Shown: positions 33,772 through 43,264, counted from the stretch's first letter. The stretch is DNA of 64,000 nt from Candidatus Obscuribacterales bacterium (GCA_021732085.1 JAKFVQ010000026.1:50901-114900); one strand, 5' to 3'. A program made the numbers and translations. Notes: generated by a model not told the origin, from the sequence alone.

Positions 33772-36651
33772 CTAAGATATCTTGCTAGCCTTCTTGCGTT
33801 TCGGGCGAGCAGCGCTGCGAGCCTTTTTCTCCTCAAGATCTTCAGAAAGCTTAAACATGACAGTCTTCAGTTCATTCACTCCAAAGTTGATCTTGAATGA
33901 GCATGCATTCGATTTGGATTTGGGGTCATCAGATTTTGCTGATTCCTTTTTAGAATTCTCATACTCTCGATAAAGGAAGAGCTGGTCAGCCGGTTCCTCA
34001 TCCAGCCGGCAAAGATGAGCGGCGTGGAACTCGAATCCGACGCGAAGCTCCGCTGTCACCGGCTCATTGCCGACGTTTAACATTCGGACAATCAGAGTAT
34101 TCGGCTCATCAGACATATATATAGATCCGAATTTAATCGCAGGATTCAGACAGAGGAGCAATGGACCGGAAGCTGTATCCTCACTTTCGGAAAGTGCACA
34201 AAAGAGCTCCTGCTCATAGGATTCAGCAAGCTCATAAGCTTCGGCGATATTCTCAGTGCCCAAGCTATCAGACAACAACTTGGCCCGGCTTTGCATATTC
34301 AATGGTGCCCAGGCATACCAAACGCTGCTTTTGCCGATGCATGCCGCACCAGGAATCTGCATATGCGGACCCGCGCCACCACCGCGCGTCTGCATCCGAC
34401 CGCGCGAAAGTCGATTGATCGACCGCAGCAAGGTCAACGTCAGACTCTCACCATCAACGCCATACTCGGGAAGCCCTTTGTTCAGAATCATTTGACCATT
34501 GACGATTACGAAGCGCTGCGCGGGAAATCGATCGCAAGGAGTCTCGCAGCCCGGCCCAACTGGCAGTTGAATCTTCTGTTCGTTTTTGGTTTGGTGATAG
34601 CGTTGGGCTAGCGAGAAGTGATTCTCAGCGAAGCTGGTATGAATCGGTAGCCCAGTCGAGAGCAGCACCTCAAGGCGATGCCCGTTCGACTTATTCTCAA
34701 AGCGAGTTTCGAATTCTACAATCCGCGCACCGCGTTTCAAAATGACTTCCGTCTCGATCTCATGGCTGATTAGATTTGTTGAACGCTTTAACGCCGGAAG
34801 ATCAACTCCATTTGAACTATCCTCAATCAACCCTTCGGGAATCTTCAACTCATGCTTGAATATCAAGGATGCCAGCAGCGGTCCCTTCTTCCCGACCTGC
34901 ACTGAGATAAGCTTGGAGCTGATACCTTTATCGCCTGGAAGCGGATCATAGTTGTAAGAGTCACCACCATCTGCAGTATCACGGAAAGAGAAGTTCAACT
35001 TGTATTCTGCCTGCTTCTTCTTATCCGTCCAAATGACATTGAGCTGCCCACGCTCATCCGCGCTGACTCTCAGGATGCCATTGTCTAGCTGTTTACCTTG
35101 CGCAGTCACGATTGCCACCCGATTCGAGACCGGCTCGGCTGCGTGATTCTCCAGCGGCCATGCGACGTTGGCTTCCGCAAATGGAGCCATGTCCTGCACC
35201 CAAATCCAACCGTCAACCGCCCTGACATGCTCGTAATAGGGCACTCGTCCCCATCCGGCATAAAGCATCATGCCTGTGTGTTCGCTTTCATGCTGGGTCG
35301 TGTTGGCAGCATGTTCGATAGGATAGCCAGGCGCTTCGTGCCATTGATAACGCACAGGACCTGTGAAATGCTTTCCAGTCGGATTGATTATTCTGAGTGA
35401 ATTCAACTTCACGCCAGGATCGCGCGGTGATTTCGCGCTCTCATCTCCCATGCCGGACAACTTGAATTCGGCGCGCTCACCCAGGGCGTTCAGCACATGA
35501 TGGATGCGACCGGTGCGAATTTCCATCTCATCATGGACAGCATCCACGCTGCATCCACAAATGCTATCGTGGGGATGATTTTTCAGAAGCAATTTAGTTG
35601 CGTGCTTCAACTCCGCTTCCGGATATTCCATGAGCTGTCGCACCGCCAAAAGGCTATACAAGGGCTCAGCAAAGCGGAACAATCGCCGCTCAGCTTCCCG
35701 ATTCTGCTTCTTCAAATAAAGCCGACTTGATAGAACTCCTTGCAAAAGATAGGCATAACCGTTGTCAGCGCTGCAAGCGTTATCCCTCAGCTCTTTTCTC
35801 ACGACACCCACCAATGTATTTGGTGCTTTGACGCGCTCTTCGAGCATATGAGCGAACTCGTTCAGATGAAGCGGTTCAAGCTCAAGCTCATGTTTCTTGA
35901 GCTTCTTATTCAGCTCTTCAATCAGTCCAACCAGATCGCGCGGTGGTGCAACGTGATCCCCGCCAACTGGATACAGGAGCTGATTAGCAGTCTTAGAATA
36001 TAAGCTGTCATTTTCCCAATCGCCACGATCGGCAGCGAACTTGCTAATCTCCTCTGCTACGCGAATGAGGGCACCATCTCTGCCACCATTTGCAGTTTCT
36101 GCTTCGTGAAGGTTGACCTGGTAGTAGCCCTTCCTTAAATGATAGGCAAGAACCTGGCTACCATCTGGACTTTGCCACCAGAATACCGGTCCCATATTCA
36201 ATCGCGGAACACCGCGCCATACAAACGCCGAATTGATGCCGAAGCCGGTCAGAATTCTGGGCAAGTCTTGCGTGTGTGCAAATGTATCGGGGCAATATCC
36301 GACCTTGAGCGGCTCGCCGAACGGCTTCACCGCCGCGATTCCATGTTTCAAATTCCGAACTAGACTCTCTCCGCAAACAAGAATCTCATCTGAAAGCACA
36401 TACCATGGACCTGCCGCCAGTTCGCCGCTGTCCATAAGCGCTTTAACACGCGGAGCTAGCTCTGGCGCAATTGCCAGCGCGTCTTCGAGAATTACAGATT
36501 GCCCATCCAAATAGAATCGTCGCAACTTCCCCGTCTCAAGCTCATCCACGATGCGCTTGATCACATCGACTAGATAGGTACGGAAAGTTTCAAATGGTTG
36601 ATACCATTCGCGATCCCAATGCGTATGGGTGTAAACAAATACTTTGTTCAT
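33772..36651 (-). CDS. Alpha-mannosidase, glycoside hydrolase family 38
   Basis: This is a 959-residue GH38 enzyme, a retaining zinc-dependent alpha-mannosidase. N-terminal HTHWDREW (8-15) supplies the first zinc ligands. The block GYCPDTFAHTQDLPRIL (near 118) holds the nucleophile Asp, and HPHDSICGCSVDAVHDEM (near 355) supplies further zinc-site histidine and aspartate. The large C-terminal beta domain follows, ending in a Lys-rich tail. There is no signal peptide, so it is probably cytoplasmic and acts on imported or endogenous mannosides. It is preceded at 23 bp by a TIM-barrel isomerase-like gene on the same strand, which suggests a two-gene sugar-use operon. Confidence 0.92.
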   Translation of the reverse strand: MNKVFVYTHTHWDREWYQPFETFRTYLVDVIKRIVDELETGKLRRFYLDGQSVILEDALAIAPELAPRVKALMDSGELAAGPWYVLSDEILVCGESLVRNLKHGIAAVKPFGEPLKVGYCPDTFAHTQDLPRILTGFGINSAFVWRGVPRLNMGPVFWWQSPDGSQVLAYHLRKGYYQVNLHEAETANGGRDGALIRVAEEISKFAADRGDWENDSLYSKTANQLLYPVGGDHVAPPRDLVGLIEELNKKLKKHELELEPLHLNEFAHMLEERVKAPNTLVGVVRKELRDNACSADNGYAYLLQGVLSSRLYLKKQNREAERRLFRFAEPLYSLLAVRQLMEYPEAELKHATKLLLKNHPHDSICGCSVDAVHDEMEIRTGRIHHVLNALGERAEFKLSGMGDESAKSPRDPGVKLNSLRIINPTGKHFTGPVRYQWHEAPGYPIEHAANTTQHESEHTGMMLYAGWGRVPYYEHVRAVDGWIWVQDMAPFAEANVAWPLENHAAEPVSNRVAIVTAQGKQLDNGILRVSADERGQLNVIWTDKKKQAEYKLNFSFRDTADGGDSYNYDPLPGDKGISSKLISVQVGKKGPLLASLIFKHELKIPEGLIEDSSNGVDLPALKRSTNLISHEIETEVILKRGARIVEFETRFENKSNGHRLEVLLSTGLPIHTSFAENHFSLAQRYHQTKNEQKIQLPVGPGCETPCDRFPAQRFVIVNGQMILNKGLPEYGVDGESLTLTLLRSINRLSRGRMQTRGGGAGPHMQIPGAACIGKSSVWYAWAPLNMQSRAKLLSDSLGTENIAEAYELAESYEQELFCALSESEDTASGPLLLCLNPAIKFGSIYMSDEPNTLIVRMLNVGNEPVTAELRVGFEFHAAHLCRLDEEPADQLFLYREYENSKKESAKSDDPKSKSNACSFKINFGVNELKTVMFKLSEDLEEKKARSAARPKRKKASKIS

Positions 36652-36674
36652 AAGAACCTCTGGATATAAGGATT

Positions 36675-37550
36675 TTAGTACTTAACTAAAGGAGCCAGCA
36701 ATTTCGTGCCGGATTCGAGGGCATCCCAGAGTCCTTGCTCATTTTCTGAGGTGAACTCATCATTGAACTGAATGGACAAGCTGCCTGAATAGTCATACAG
36801 CTTTAGAGCTTCCACAAATTGTCCCCAATCGACCTGTCCTTTTCCTACTATCTTGTAGCGCCAGAACAATGGTCCAAAATAACCGTTGTCGGAAATGATT
36901 TGTCTTATGACCTCGACGTCTTGTGCTTCGACGTGATCTACGACCTGAACGAGATTGGGAAGCATGCGCAGATAGTCGATGCCCTGCCAGACGCAGTCAG
37001 CGATCGAAAGACTCAAGGAAAGCTCCTGGATACGAGCAATGATTTCTCGCCATTCCTGTGGCTCAAGTGGACGCCAGTTTTTCAGCGAGCGTCCGCGAAA
37101 AGGAGCAGGAGTGCCGGTACTCATCAACAAACGGATGCCCTGTTTGTTGAGTTTTTCAACTATGGGACCGACGGCTGATTCAATGCTATCCATCCAGCCA
37201 TCAGCTGATTCAGCAAGCAAATAAAACACTATTCGCTTGCAATGGAGGGCATCAGCAACAGAGGCCAATTTGTCGATCATCGAATTGAATGATCGCACTG
37301 ACTTCTTATCGCTAGCCACAAGTAGTGTGTTAAGCCTCAAACAGGCCATCTCCACATCTTTCTCTTTGCAGAAATCTGCCACTGACTTCAAGTGCTCTGT
37401 CTCATCGGCACTTAATTTCTTGGCAGACTTGCCGCCTGTTTCAAAAGAATCAAAGGAATATTCGCAAGCTGACAAACCTTTTTCAGCTGCTATCTCAACG
37501 GCTTCTTGCAAGCCTGAACCAAATCTGGTGGCATCGTAACAAAGACGCAT
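36675..37550 (-). CDS. Sugar phosphate isomerase/epimerase-like TIM-barrel protein
   Basis: This 291-residue protein fits the xylose-isomerase-like / AP-endonuclease-2 barrel family (KduI-, IolE-, IolI-like). It opens MRLCYDATRFGSGLQEAVEIAAEKGLSACEYSFD and has alternating strand-helix units with acidic and histidine residues late in the barrel (QVVDHVEAQDVE, GQVDWGQFVEALK, LSIQFNDEF). Some of the usual metal-site residues cannot be placed with confidence. Twenty-three base pairs separate it from the mannosidase, so co-expression is very likely. The substrate is probably a sugar released or modified in that pathway (inference). Confidence 0.72.
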   Translation of the reverse strand: MRLCYDATRFGSGLQEAVEIAAEKGLSACEYSFDSFETGGKSAKKLSADETEHLKSVADFCKEKDVEMACLRLNTLLVASDKKSVRSFNSMIDKLASVADALHCKRIVFYLLAESADGWMDSIESAVGPIVEKLNKQGIRLLMSTGTPAPFRGRSLKNWRPLEPQEWREIIARIQELSLSLSIADCVWQGIDYLRMLPNLVQVVDHVEAQDVEVIRQIISDNGYFGPLFWRYKIVGKGQVDWGQFVEALKLYDYSGSLSIQFNDEFTSENEQGLWDALESGTKLLAPLVKY

Positions 37551-37598
37551 GCGGTCAGTGTATCACATGAAATTTTGGACTAAATGAACTCTACCTAT

Positions 37599-38219
37599 TT
37601 ACATGTGGATCATGTAATCGCGACGAACGCGTGGATCATTCAATTCATTGATATCCATGCGGGTGCAAGTCACAACTTGATAATCGCCGTTTCTGAGAAT
37701 TGACAGGCTGACTTGTGTGCCGGGAGTGCCCACAATGAGATCGAAGACCTCATCCTTTGTCAGACCTGAGGTGGGAACGCCATCAACCGCAACAATCATA
37801 TCTTGCAAACGCAAGCCAACTTGCTGAGCAGGGGTATTCGGGAAGACTTCGTTGATAACCGGGGGATGCCCAAGGGTGGCAACGAATTTGACACCGACAA
37901 TGCCGATTGAAGATTCAGCCTGCGCTTTGAGCGCGCTGTTTTCATCTTTTACTCGAGCACGGAGGGTATCTTGTTGACCTCTCTTAATGCCATAGATCAG
38001 CTTGCCTGACCTCTGCTGACGCTTATCGACGTGCTGAACCCCTCCTTGAAGAGGTCCGTGAATTTTCTTTGGCTCAGCCGGAGCAGCAAAGCTGTCGAGC
38101 TTCGGTTCTGCCGACTGGTAGCTGGCTGCTTGAGCCCCTACCTCTGGCATGACCGTTAGAGCAAGCAGCATCAAGGCAGCCGAAAGTCCGCTACGTGTTG
38201 ATTGGTTGCTGTTTTGCAT
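37599..38219 (-). CDS. Exported PDZ-domain protein
   Basis: I start this protein at ATG 38219 behind GGTGGG, which gives 206 residues and a proper signal peptide (LSAALMLLALTVMPEVGAQA). The 45 codons open upstream look non-coding. After a charged spacer, one PDZ domain occupies the C-terminal half (GVKFVATLGHPPVINEVFPNTPAQQVGLRLQDMIVAVDG split by the usual carboxylate loop, then IVGTPGTQVSLSILR). There is no protease domain, so it is a stand-alone periplasmic binding module, perhaps an adaptor for a protease elsewhere. Confidence 0.82.
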   Translation of the reverse strand: MQNSNQSTRSGLSAALMLLALTVMPEVGAQAASYQSAEPKLDSFAAPAEPKKIHGPLQGGVQHVDKRQQRSGKLIYGIKRGQQDTLRARVKDENSALKAQAESSIGIVGVKFVATLGHPPVINEVFPNTPAQQVGLRLQDMIVAVDGVPTSGLTKDEVFDLIVGTPGTQVSLSILRNGDYQVVTCTRMDINELNDPRVRRDYMIHM

Positions 38220-38534
38220 ATTAAATGCCCACCGTTGCACAAAGTCGTTAAGAGTATTTGGCAGACAGACGTCAAGGTCCTTGTTCTGTTCCCATAGGTC
38301 TACTTTGATTATGCCACCCAACTGGCATCTCCACCTCAGGAAAAATACGGACAATCAAAATTCTGTCTTAAGTTTCATCCGCTCATGACATTCGCTTTGA
38401 CTCAGGCTGGGCAAGCCTTTGCGCTCGCTCATCCGCCATATGGCTGTGCTAGATTGGGCTCACAGATATTACACAGCCCGGCTCGGCACGCTTGCTCCAG
38501 ACGACAAGTCATCCGAGCGCAAGGAGGAAAAACC
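38220..38534. other. Divergent intergenic before mdh
   Basis: The open frame upstream of mdh from 38385 is not used in my reading: it precedes a perfect AAGGAGG site at 38521 and encodes a segment without Mdh similarity. A possible -10 TAGATT with upstream TG lies near 38447-38456. No other feature is seen. Confidence 0.5.
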
Positions 38535-39476
38535 GTGAGCAAAGTCACCGTAATCGGTTCCGGTAACGTCGGAGCAACAGTGGCCCAGTGCGTCGCCGAG
38601 AAAGACGTTGCAGACGTAGTTTTGATCGACATCATCGAAGGAATGCCCCAGGGCAAAGCCCTCGACATGATGGAAGCAGCTCCCATCCATGGACATGACC
38701 GCAAAATTCACGGCACCAATGACTATGCCGACACGAAGGATTCCGACATCGTCGTTATTACTGCCGGGATCGCCCGCAAACCAGGCATGTCACGCGATGA
38801 CTTGCTGAAAATCAACGCCGGCATCGTGCAAACCTGTTCGAAAGAAGCTTTGAAGCATTCACCAAACGCCATCTTCATTATCGTAACCAACCCTCTCGAT
38901 GTAATGACCTACCTGGCATGGCAAACAACCAAATTGCCGACACATCGCGTCATGGGAATGGCTGGCGTTCTCGATAGCGGTCGCTTCCAAACATTCATCG
39001 GAATGGAATTGAAGACCTCCGTTCAAGATGTACGCGCCATGGTTCTCGGTGGACACGGCGACCTCATGGTTCCGCTACCGAAGTACTCGACCGTCAACGG
39101 CGTACCGATCACAGAATTGATGCCGAAGGATCGGGTTGAAGCCCTTTGCCAACGCACTCGCGATGGCGGCGCTGAAATCGTCGCATTGCTCAAATCAGGC
39201 AGCGCCTGGTACGCACCGGGAGCATCGGCAGCATTGATGGTCGAAGCCATCCTCAAGGATCAAAACAGACTGCTTCCTTGCTGCGTTTATGCTGATGGAC
39301 AGTATGGTTTGAAGGATGTTTATGTTGGATTGCCAACCGTCCTCGGACGCGAAGGCGTCAAAAAGATCATCGACCTGAAACTTGATGATAGCGAAAGCGC
39401 TGCCCTCAAGAAATCAGCCGATTCGATCAAAGAAAACATCGATGCAATGAACAAGTTGCTGGCCGCCACAGTCTAG
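38535..39476 (+). CDS. mdh: Malate dehydrogenase, LDH-like type
   Basis: Mdh oxidises malate to oxaloacetate with NAD. GTG 38535 sits 8 nt after AAGGAGG and yields a 313-residue protein whose first residues are the Rossmann strand KVTVIGSGNVGATVA. The NAD-binding glycine motif G-x-G-x-x-G is intact. The acidic residue at the end of strand 2 (VLIDIIEGMPQGKA) marks NAD use. Substrate arginines are in AGIARKPGMSRDDLL, and the catalytic His is in VLGGHGDLMVPL. It is of the tetrameric LDH-like Mdh group. A clear terminator follows at 39502. Confidence 0.95.
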   Translation: MSKVTVIGSGNVGATVAQCVAEKDVADVVLIDIIEGMPQGKALDMMEAAPIHGHDRKIHGTNDYADTKDSDIVVITAGIARKPGMSRDDLLKINAGIVQTCSKEALKHSPNAIFIIVTNPLDVMTYLAWQTTKLPTHRVMGMAGVLDSGRFQTFIGMELKTSVQDVRAMVLGGHGDLMVPLPKYSTVNGVPITELMPKDRVEALCQRTRDGGAEIVALLKSGSAWYAPGASAALMVEAILKDQNRLLPCCVYADGQYGLKDVYVGLPTVLGREGVKKIIDLKLDDSESAALKKSADSIKENIDAMNKLLAATV

Positions 39477-39501
39477 TCAGCTAACCGAATCCGAAACATG
39501 G

Positions 39502-39538
39502 ACGCCCGATTTTCATTCATAATGAGATCGGGCGTTTT
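39502..39538 (+). terminator. Rho-independent terminator of mdh
   Basis: ACGCCCGAT (39502-39510) pairs perfectly with ATCGGGCGT (39527-39535) and runs into TTTTGC. Confidence 0.88.
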
Positions 39539-39608
39539 GCTATGTATGAGGATAGTCTTGTAGTCCCGAGTGCTTGGGCTTGCCTGGGTTATTAAAGACG
39601 ACTCCGAC

Positions 39609-40167
39609 CTAGATCGCTAAATCAATGGCTTCGTATACGGAGGAGAGTGGTAGTTTCAATTCATTATTAAAGGAACTAAGTACTAGTTCCTCACCGGCAT
39701 CTTCAATAATTGTTTGAATCCAGGCGCTTTCCAAATCTTTCGAGAAAACCTCGACTCTGACTCGATCTTGGTAAACAATCAAATAATCACGAACAGAATG
39801 AAGTGTTCGGTACGCAGCTAACCCGGCGATCAATATCCGAAGTAGATGGGGATAGCACCTCGACTATCAAGACCGGCTCATTTACAAAGTACGAGTTAGG
39901 GTCAAATGCTCCACAAGCCACAAGTACGTCAGGATAGTAGAAACTATTATTTTGTTCGATGTGCACTTTGACATCACTCATAAAGGTTCGACAGATAGAT
40001 CCTTTTGTGTTGGAACGAAAGAAGCTAGCAATGTTCATACAGATCTGATTGTGGGCAAGAGTTCCCCCAACCATGGCATGAATTTGTCCATTGACGTATT
40101 CGTGCTTAATTTGGGACGCTTCCTCAGCTGTCAGATAGTCTTCAACTGAAACAGCTGGAACTGACAT
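39609..40167 (-). pseudogene. Uma2-family (DUF820) endonuclease-like gene, frameshifted
   Basis: Uma2 proteins are PD-(D/E)XK nuclease-fold proteins abundant in Cyanobacteria and relatives, of uncertain role. The 5' part starts at ATG 40167 (GAGGGGAAGAA upstream). It reads EDYLTAEEASQIKHEYVNGQIHAM, DVKVHIEQNNSFYYPDVLVACG and LIVEVLSPSTSDIDRR, so the catalytic Asp and Glu-x-Leu elements are present. Near 39812-39830 the frame is lost. The rest of the domain (GLAAYRTLHSVRDYLIVYQDRVRVEVFSK) continues in another frame to 39609. In intact relatives DR-x-x-K-x-x-AYR is continuous, so a few bases are missing. This is either a real inactivating deletion or a sequencing error. Confidence 0.8.
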
Positions 40168-40398
40168 TTCTTCCCCTCGGCCACGCCTAATCACGATCTT
40201 AACATTTACAAATACAGCCCTAGCAATTCAAGTCCACACACTTGAGAACCAGGAACATTCTCTTCACAAGGATGTCAACAACGAACTATAAAGCTATGAC
40301 TGCAAAGCTTAGGCGATTGCCTGACAGAAGCGCCGGCGCGACGAATATTTGTTGCGCTGTCATGTAGCCAATGTCATCCGGGCATAGCTCAAGCCCGC

Positions 40399-40404
40399 TA
40401 TAAT
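40399..40404 (+). promoter_or_regulatory. -10 box TATAAT
   Basis: TATAAT 40399-40404 lies 30 bp before the GTG start of the SnoaL-like gene and would drive the lspA cluster. No strong -35 is visible. Confidence 0.5.
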
Positions 40405-40433
40405 GTGGACCTGCCGCAAAATTGGAGAGAGTC

Positions 40434-41405
40434 GTGATCACCGTGCAAAAACAACTGCTTCTAAAGAGCACCCTTTTAGGCCTCTGTGCAACTTTCCTTT
40501 TTCCAACCATCGCTTTGAGCGAAGGTGAAAATAAGGACGGCGGAAGCGAAGTAACGACGCCACAAACAGTTGTGGATTCCAAAGTAAGCGCACAAGATAG
40601 AAAAGACATCGAAAAATTCCTGACTAACTTCGAGAAAGACTGGAACGGTCACAATCTCGAAGGAGTTATGTCGAATTACGCTGATGATTACGTCAACAAT
40701 GACGGGTTCGACAAAAAGATCATCAACCAACTTATGGGTGAACTCTGGAAAACCTACCCGGACATCAAGTCATCATCTTTCACAAAAAGCATTCGCGTTG
40801 AAGGACCTTATGCCACGATCGGAACTCACGATGATGTCGTCGGCACGACAGCATCGGAAGCACAAGGTCTTGGAAAAGGTGAATTGAGATCTGTCTCAGA
40901 AGGATTACTCTTCTGCAAACGCACTGGCACCGCATGGAAGATCATCGGTGATCGCATCGATTACGAAAGAAACAAGGTCAGCTACGGATTGGGACGGCAG
41001 CTTGAGCCTTCGTTTGCCGCCCCGGAACAAGTCAAATCCGGCAAGCAATTCTCCGCTCGGCTAGAAGTTGATATGCCCACAGGACTAGCTGCGATGGGCA
41101 CAATTAGCCAGGCGACACTTTCTTATCCACCGCCGAAGCCGCCTGAAGTTTATAAGCCAATGGGCGATCCGTTGAACGATCGTCCGCTATTGGAGCGCGT
41201 TATGACCGCCAATGCGAAGAACAGAAATGAGTTGCTGATGGCGACCATTGGCCTGACTAATGCTTCGAGAAACTCTCTTCTCGGTATGGTGATTTTGACA
41301 CGCCGCCTCAATGTTGTTCCTCCGATGGAGGCAGATCCAGCCAAGGCTGAGACTTCGGCAAACGCTGAAACGAAAGACGCAGCCCCAGGAACGCCCGTCC
41401 AATAA
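40434..41405 (+). CDS. Exported SnoaL/NTF2-like protein
   Basis: GTG 40434 follows GGAG by 5 nt and gives about 323 residues with a signal peptide (LLLKSTLLGLCATFLFPTIALS). Residues about 50-180 fit an NTF2-like (SnoaL/DUF4440) alpha-beta cone: DIEKFLTNFEKDWNGHNLEGVMSNYADDYV opens it and GLLFCKRTGTAWKIIGDRIDYE closes it. The rest is a beta-rich domain of unknown type, ending in an Ala/Glu/Thr tail. NTF2-like domains serve as binding or catalytic pockets, so function is open. It is the first gene of a tight cluster, with lspA starting 4 bp later. Confidence 0.75.
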   Translation: MITVQKQLLLKSTLLGLCATFLFPTIALSEGENKDGGSEVTTPQTVVDSKVSAQDRKDIEKFLTNFEKDWNGHNLEGVMSNYADDYVNNDGFDKKIINQLMGELWKTYPDIKSSSFTKSIRVEGPYATIGTHDDVVGTTASEAQGLGKGELRSVSEGLLFCKRTGTAWKIIGDRIDYERNKVSYGLGRQLEPSFAAPEQVKSGKQFSARLEVDMPTGLAAMGTISQATLSYPPPKPPEVYKPMGDPLNDRPLLERVMTANAKNRNELLMATIGLTNASRNSLLGMVILTRRLNVVPPMEADPAKAETSANAETKDAAPGTPVQ

Positions 41406-41409
41406 GCTG

Positions 41410-41943
41410 ATGCAGCAATTTACCAGGCGCTGGACAATTCCCATTTTGCTGGGCGTATCGTCGTTCGCAGCGGATTTTCTGTCCAAAACCTGGGTGCGCT
41501 CCAATCTCGACTACGGTCATAGCCAGACCTTCGTGCCCGGATTCCTGAACCTATTGCGCACAGTCAACACTGGTGGCGCATTTGGTATCGGCCGTGAGAA
41601 TGGAATTGTTATGACAATACTTGCCTCGTCGATAGTAATTGCCATAATCGCCTGGGCCTGGAAGCGCGAAAAATCAGCGGATGGGTTGGCAACTATCGAA
41701 CGCTGCGGAGTCGGAATTATTGTGGGCGCCGCCCTCGGCAATTTGTGGGATCGATTTACTCAACATCAAGTAACCGACTTCCTCGAATTCGCCTTTGTCC
41801 AATTCCCCGTTTTCAACGTTGCAGATGCGCTGATTGATGTTGGGGCGGGCCTGATAATTATCGGGGCCTTGTTCTATTCAAAGCCGCAAGAAAAACATGC
41901 AAATGGAGAGTGCTGTGGAAGCGATCATCACTCTAAAGGTTGA
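41410..41943 (+). CDS. lspA: Lipoprotein signal peptidase II
   Basis: LspA is the inner-membrane aspartyl protease that cleaves signal peptides from lipid-modified prolipoproteins. ATG 41410 gives 177 residues with four membrane helices. Family motifs are NTGGAFGIG (usually NTGAAFG), GAALGNLWDR, and the catalytic pair in TDFLEF and FNVADALIDVG. Several lipobox proteins in this window (47984, 59726) are plausible substrates. The C-terminal tail is His/Cys-rich (ECCGSDHHSKG) and overlaps the start of rluD. Confidence 0.93.
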   Translation: MQQFTRRWTIPILLGVSSFAADFLSKTWVRSNLDYGHSQTFVPGFLNLLRTVNTGGAFGIGRENGIVMTILASSIVIAIIAWAWKREKSADGLATIERCGVGIIVGAALGNLWDRFTQHQVTDFLEFAFVQFPVFNVADALIDVGAGLIIIGALFYSKPQEKHANGECCGSDHHSKG

Positions 41944-42850
41944 GGAGCAGATCGATGTGCCCCGCCTTGATGCATTCTTGTCGGCACAGCTCGCCGACAG
42001 AGCGCTCAGCCGATCGCGAATTCAAAAGCTAATAGATGATGGGAAAGTCTTGGTCGACGGCAAACGCGCGAAGTCAGCCCTCAAACTATATGGTGGCGAA
42101 AGCATCGAAATATCCGTTCCGGAAGCAGAACCGCTCACGCTGAAAGCGGAAGATATTCCGCTCAAAATCATATATGAGGATGAGCAACTCATCGTTATTA
42201 ATAAGGAATGCGGACAGGTCGTACACCCGGGTGCAGGTGTTAGTGAAGGTACGCTCGTCAACGCGCTCCTGGCGCATTGCAAGGATAGCTTAGCAGGCAT
42301 AAACGGCAGCATGCGACCGGGAATTGTTCACCGTTTGGACAAGGACACTTCAGGACTGTTGGTGGTGGCAAAAACGGATCAAGCTCATTTGAGCCTATCC
42401 GAACAGATCAGCAAGAGGGAAGCAAAACGTGTCTACATTGCATTGTTGGAAGGGCAACTGCCCACAGAAAGCGGGATAGTGGACAAACCTATAGGTCGCC
42501 ACAAAACCGACCGGGTGAAAATGGCAATTGTTGAAGACGGACGAACAGCACAAACACACTGGCAGATTCTGACGCACACAAATCGCTTCACTCTGATTAA
42601 GGCCAGCTTAAAAACTGGGCGCACGCATCAAATTCGAGTCCACATGGCCAGCCTCAATTGTCCCGTTGTTGGTGACCTTGTTTACAATCGCAAAAGCACC
42701 GGTAACGAGTCTGCACGCAAGAAACTGGGCTTAAAGGGACACGCATTGCATGCAGCTTATCTATCCTTCAGACATCCAGCAACAGGTGAACTGTTAGAAT
42801 TTGAAGCAGAACCGCCAGCTGAGTTTCAAAAACTGATCGAGAGCCTGTAA
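41915..42850 (+). CDS. rluD: RluD-family 23S rRNA pseudouridine synthase
   Basis: This enzyme isomerises uridines in 23S rRNA. I favour GTG 41915, which has GGAGAG 4 nt upstream; ATG 41897 and 41903 are also in frame. The 311-residue protein has an N-terminal S4 RNA-binding domain (RLDAFLSAQL to VLVDGKRAKSALKLYGGE) and then the catalytic domain with Asp in HRLDKDTSGLLVVAKT. The C-terminal block LKTGRTHQIRVHMASLNCPVVGD completes it. The start lies inside lspA, so translation is coupled. RluA, RluC and RluD paralogs cannot be fully separated by eye. Confidence 0.92.
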   Translation: MEAIITLKVEEQIDVPRLDAFLSAQLADRALSRSRIQKLIDDGKVLVDGKRAKSALKLYGGESIEISVPEAEPLTLKAEDIPLKIIYEDEQLIVINKECGQVVHPGAGVSEGTLVNALLAHCKDSLAGINGSMRPGIVHRLDKDTSGLLVVAKTDQAHLSLSEQISKREAKRVYIALLEGQLPTESGIVDKPIGRHKTDRVKMAIVEDGRTAQTHWQILTHTNRFTLIKASLKTGRTHQIRVHMASLNCPVVGDLVYNRKSTGNESARKKLGLKGHALHAAYLSFRHPATGELLEFEAEPPAEFQKLIESL

Positions 42851-42852
42851 GA

Positions 42853-43209
42853 ATGCCTTCAAAAGTAAAAGTGTTACCCTTCCTCCTCGTAATAGTCGGC
42901 GCAGTTGTGGGCAACGCCGTAATGATGGGGCGGAATGACCAGCTCATTAGCTTTCATCTGTACTCTTTCGGTTTTGATATCAATTCAGGCACGCTTGCGA
43001 TGATGTTTTTTGCTTGCGGCACTATTTTTGGTACTTTGTGGCCTTACGCCATGGGCGCTAATGTCCATGAACAGAACGTCACCAAACTAAAAGAATGGCA
43101 GACTCAAGATCAAAAGCTTGCCATTGAAGTCCAAAGGGACAAAGAAAAGCAACTCGAAGCAAAAATAGCCACATTGGAAGCCGCTTTGAAGCAAGCGCTC
43201 AATAAATAG
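42853..43209 (+). CDS. LapA-domain (DUF1049-like) membrane protein
   Basis: This is a 118-residue protein with two membrane helices (about 6-24 and 42-62) and a C-terminal coiled coil of about 45 residues (DKEKQLEAKIATLEAALKQAL). This is the size and plan of LapA-domain proteins, small inner-membrane proteins linked to lipopolysaccharide assembly in proteobacteria. Conservation is at the level of pattern only. It starts 2 bp after the rluD stop, so it belongs to the lspA-rluD transcript. Confidence 0.65.
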   Translation: MPSKVKVLPFLLVIVGAVVGNAVMMGRNDQLISFHLYSFGFDINSGTLAMMFFACGTIFGTLWPYAMGANVHEQNVTKLKEWQTQDQKLAIEVQRDKEKQLEAKIATLEAALKQALNK

Positions 43210-43264
43210 CGAGAGTTCTTCCACAGATCCCAAAAGGTCAGCGGGGAAGTACCTTTACACCTGC

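Noticed and set aside
38385..38534. 50-residue N-terminal extension of Mdh
   Set aside because: A GTG start with AAGGAGG at 38521 gives the normal Mdh N-terminus, and the extension has no Mdh similarity.
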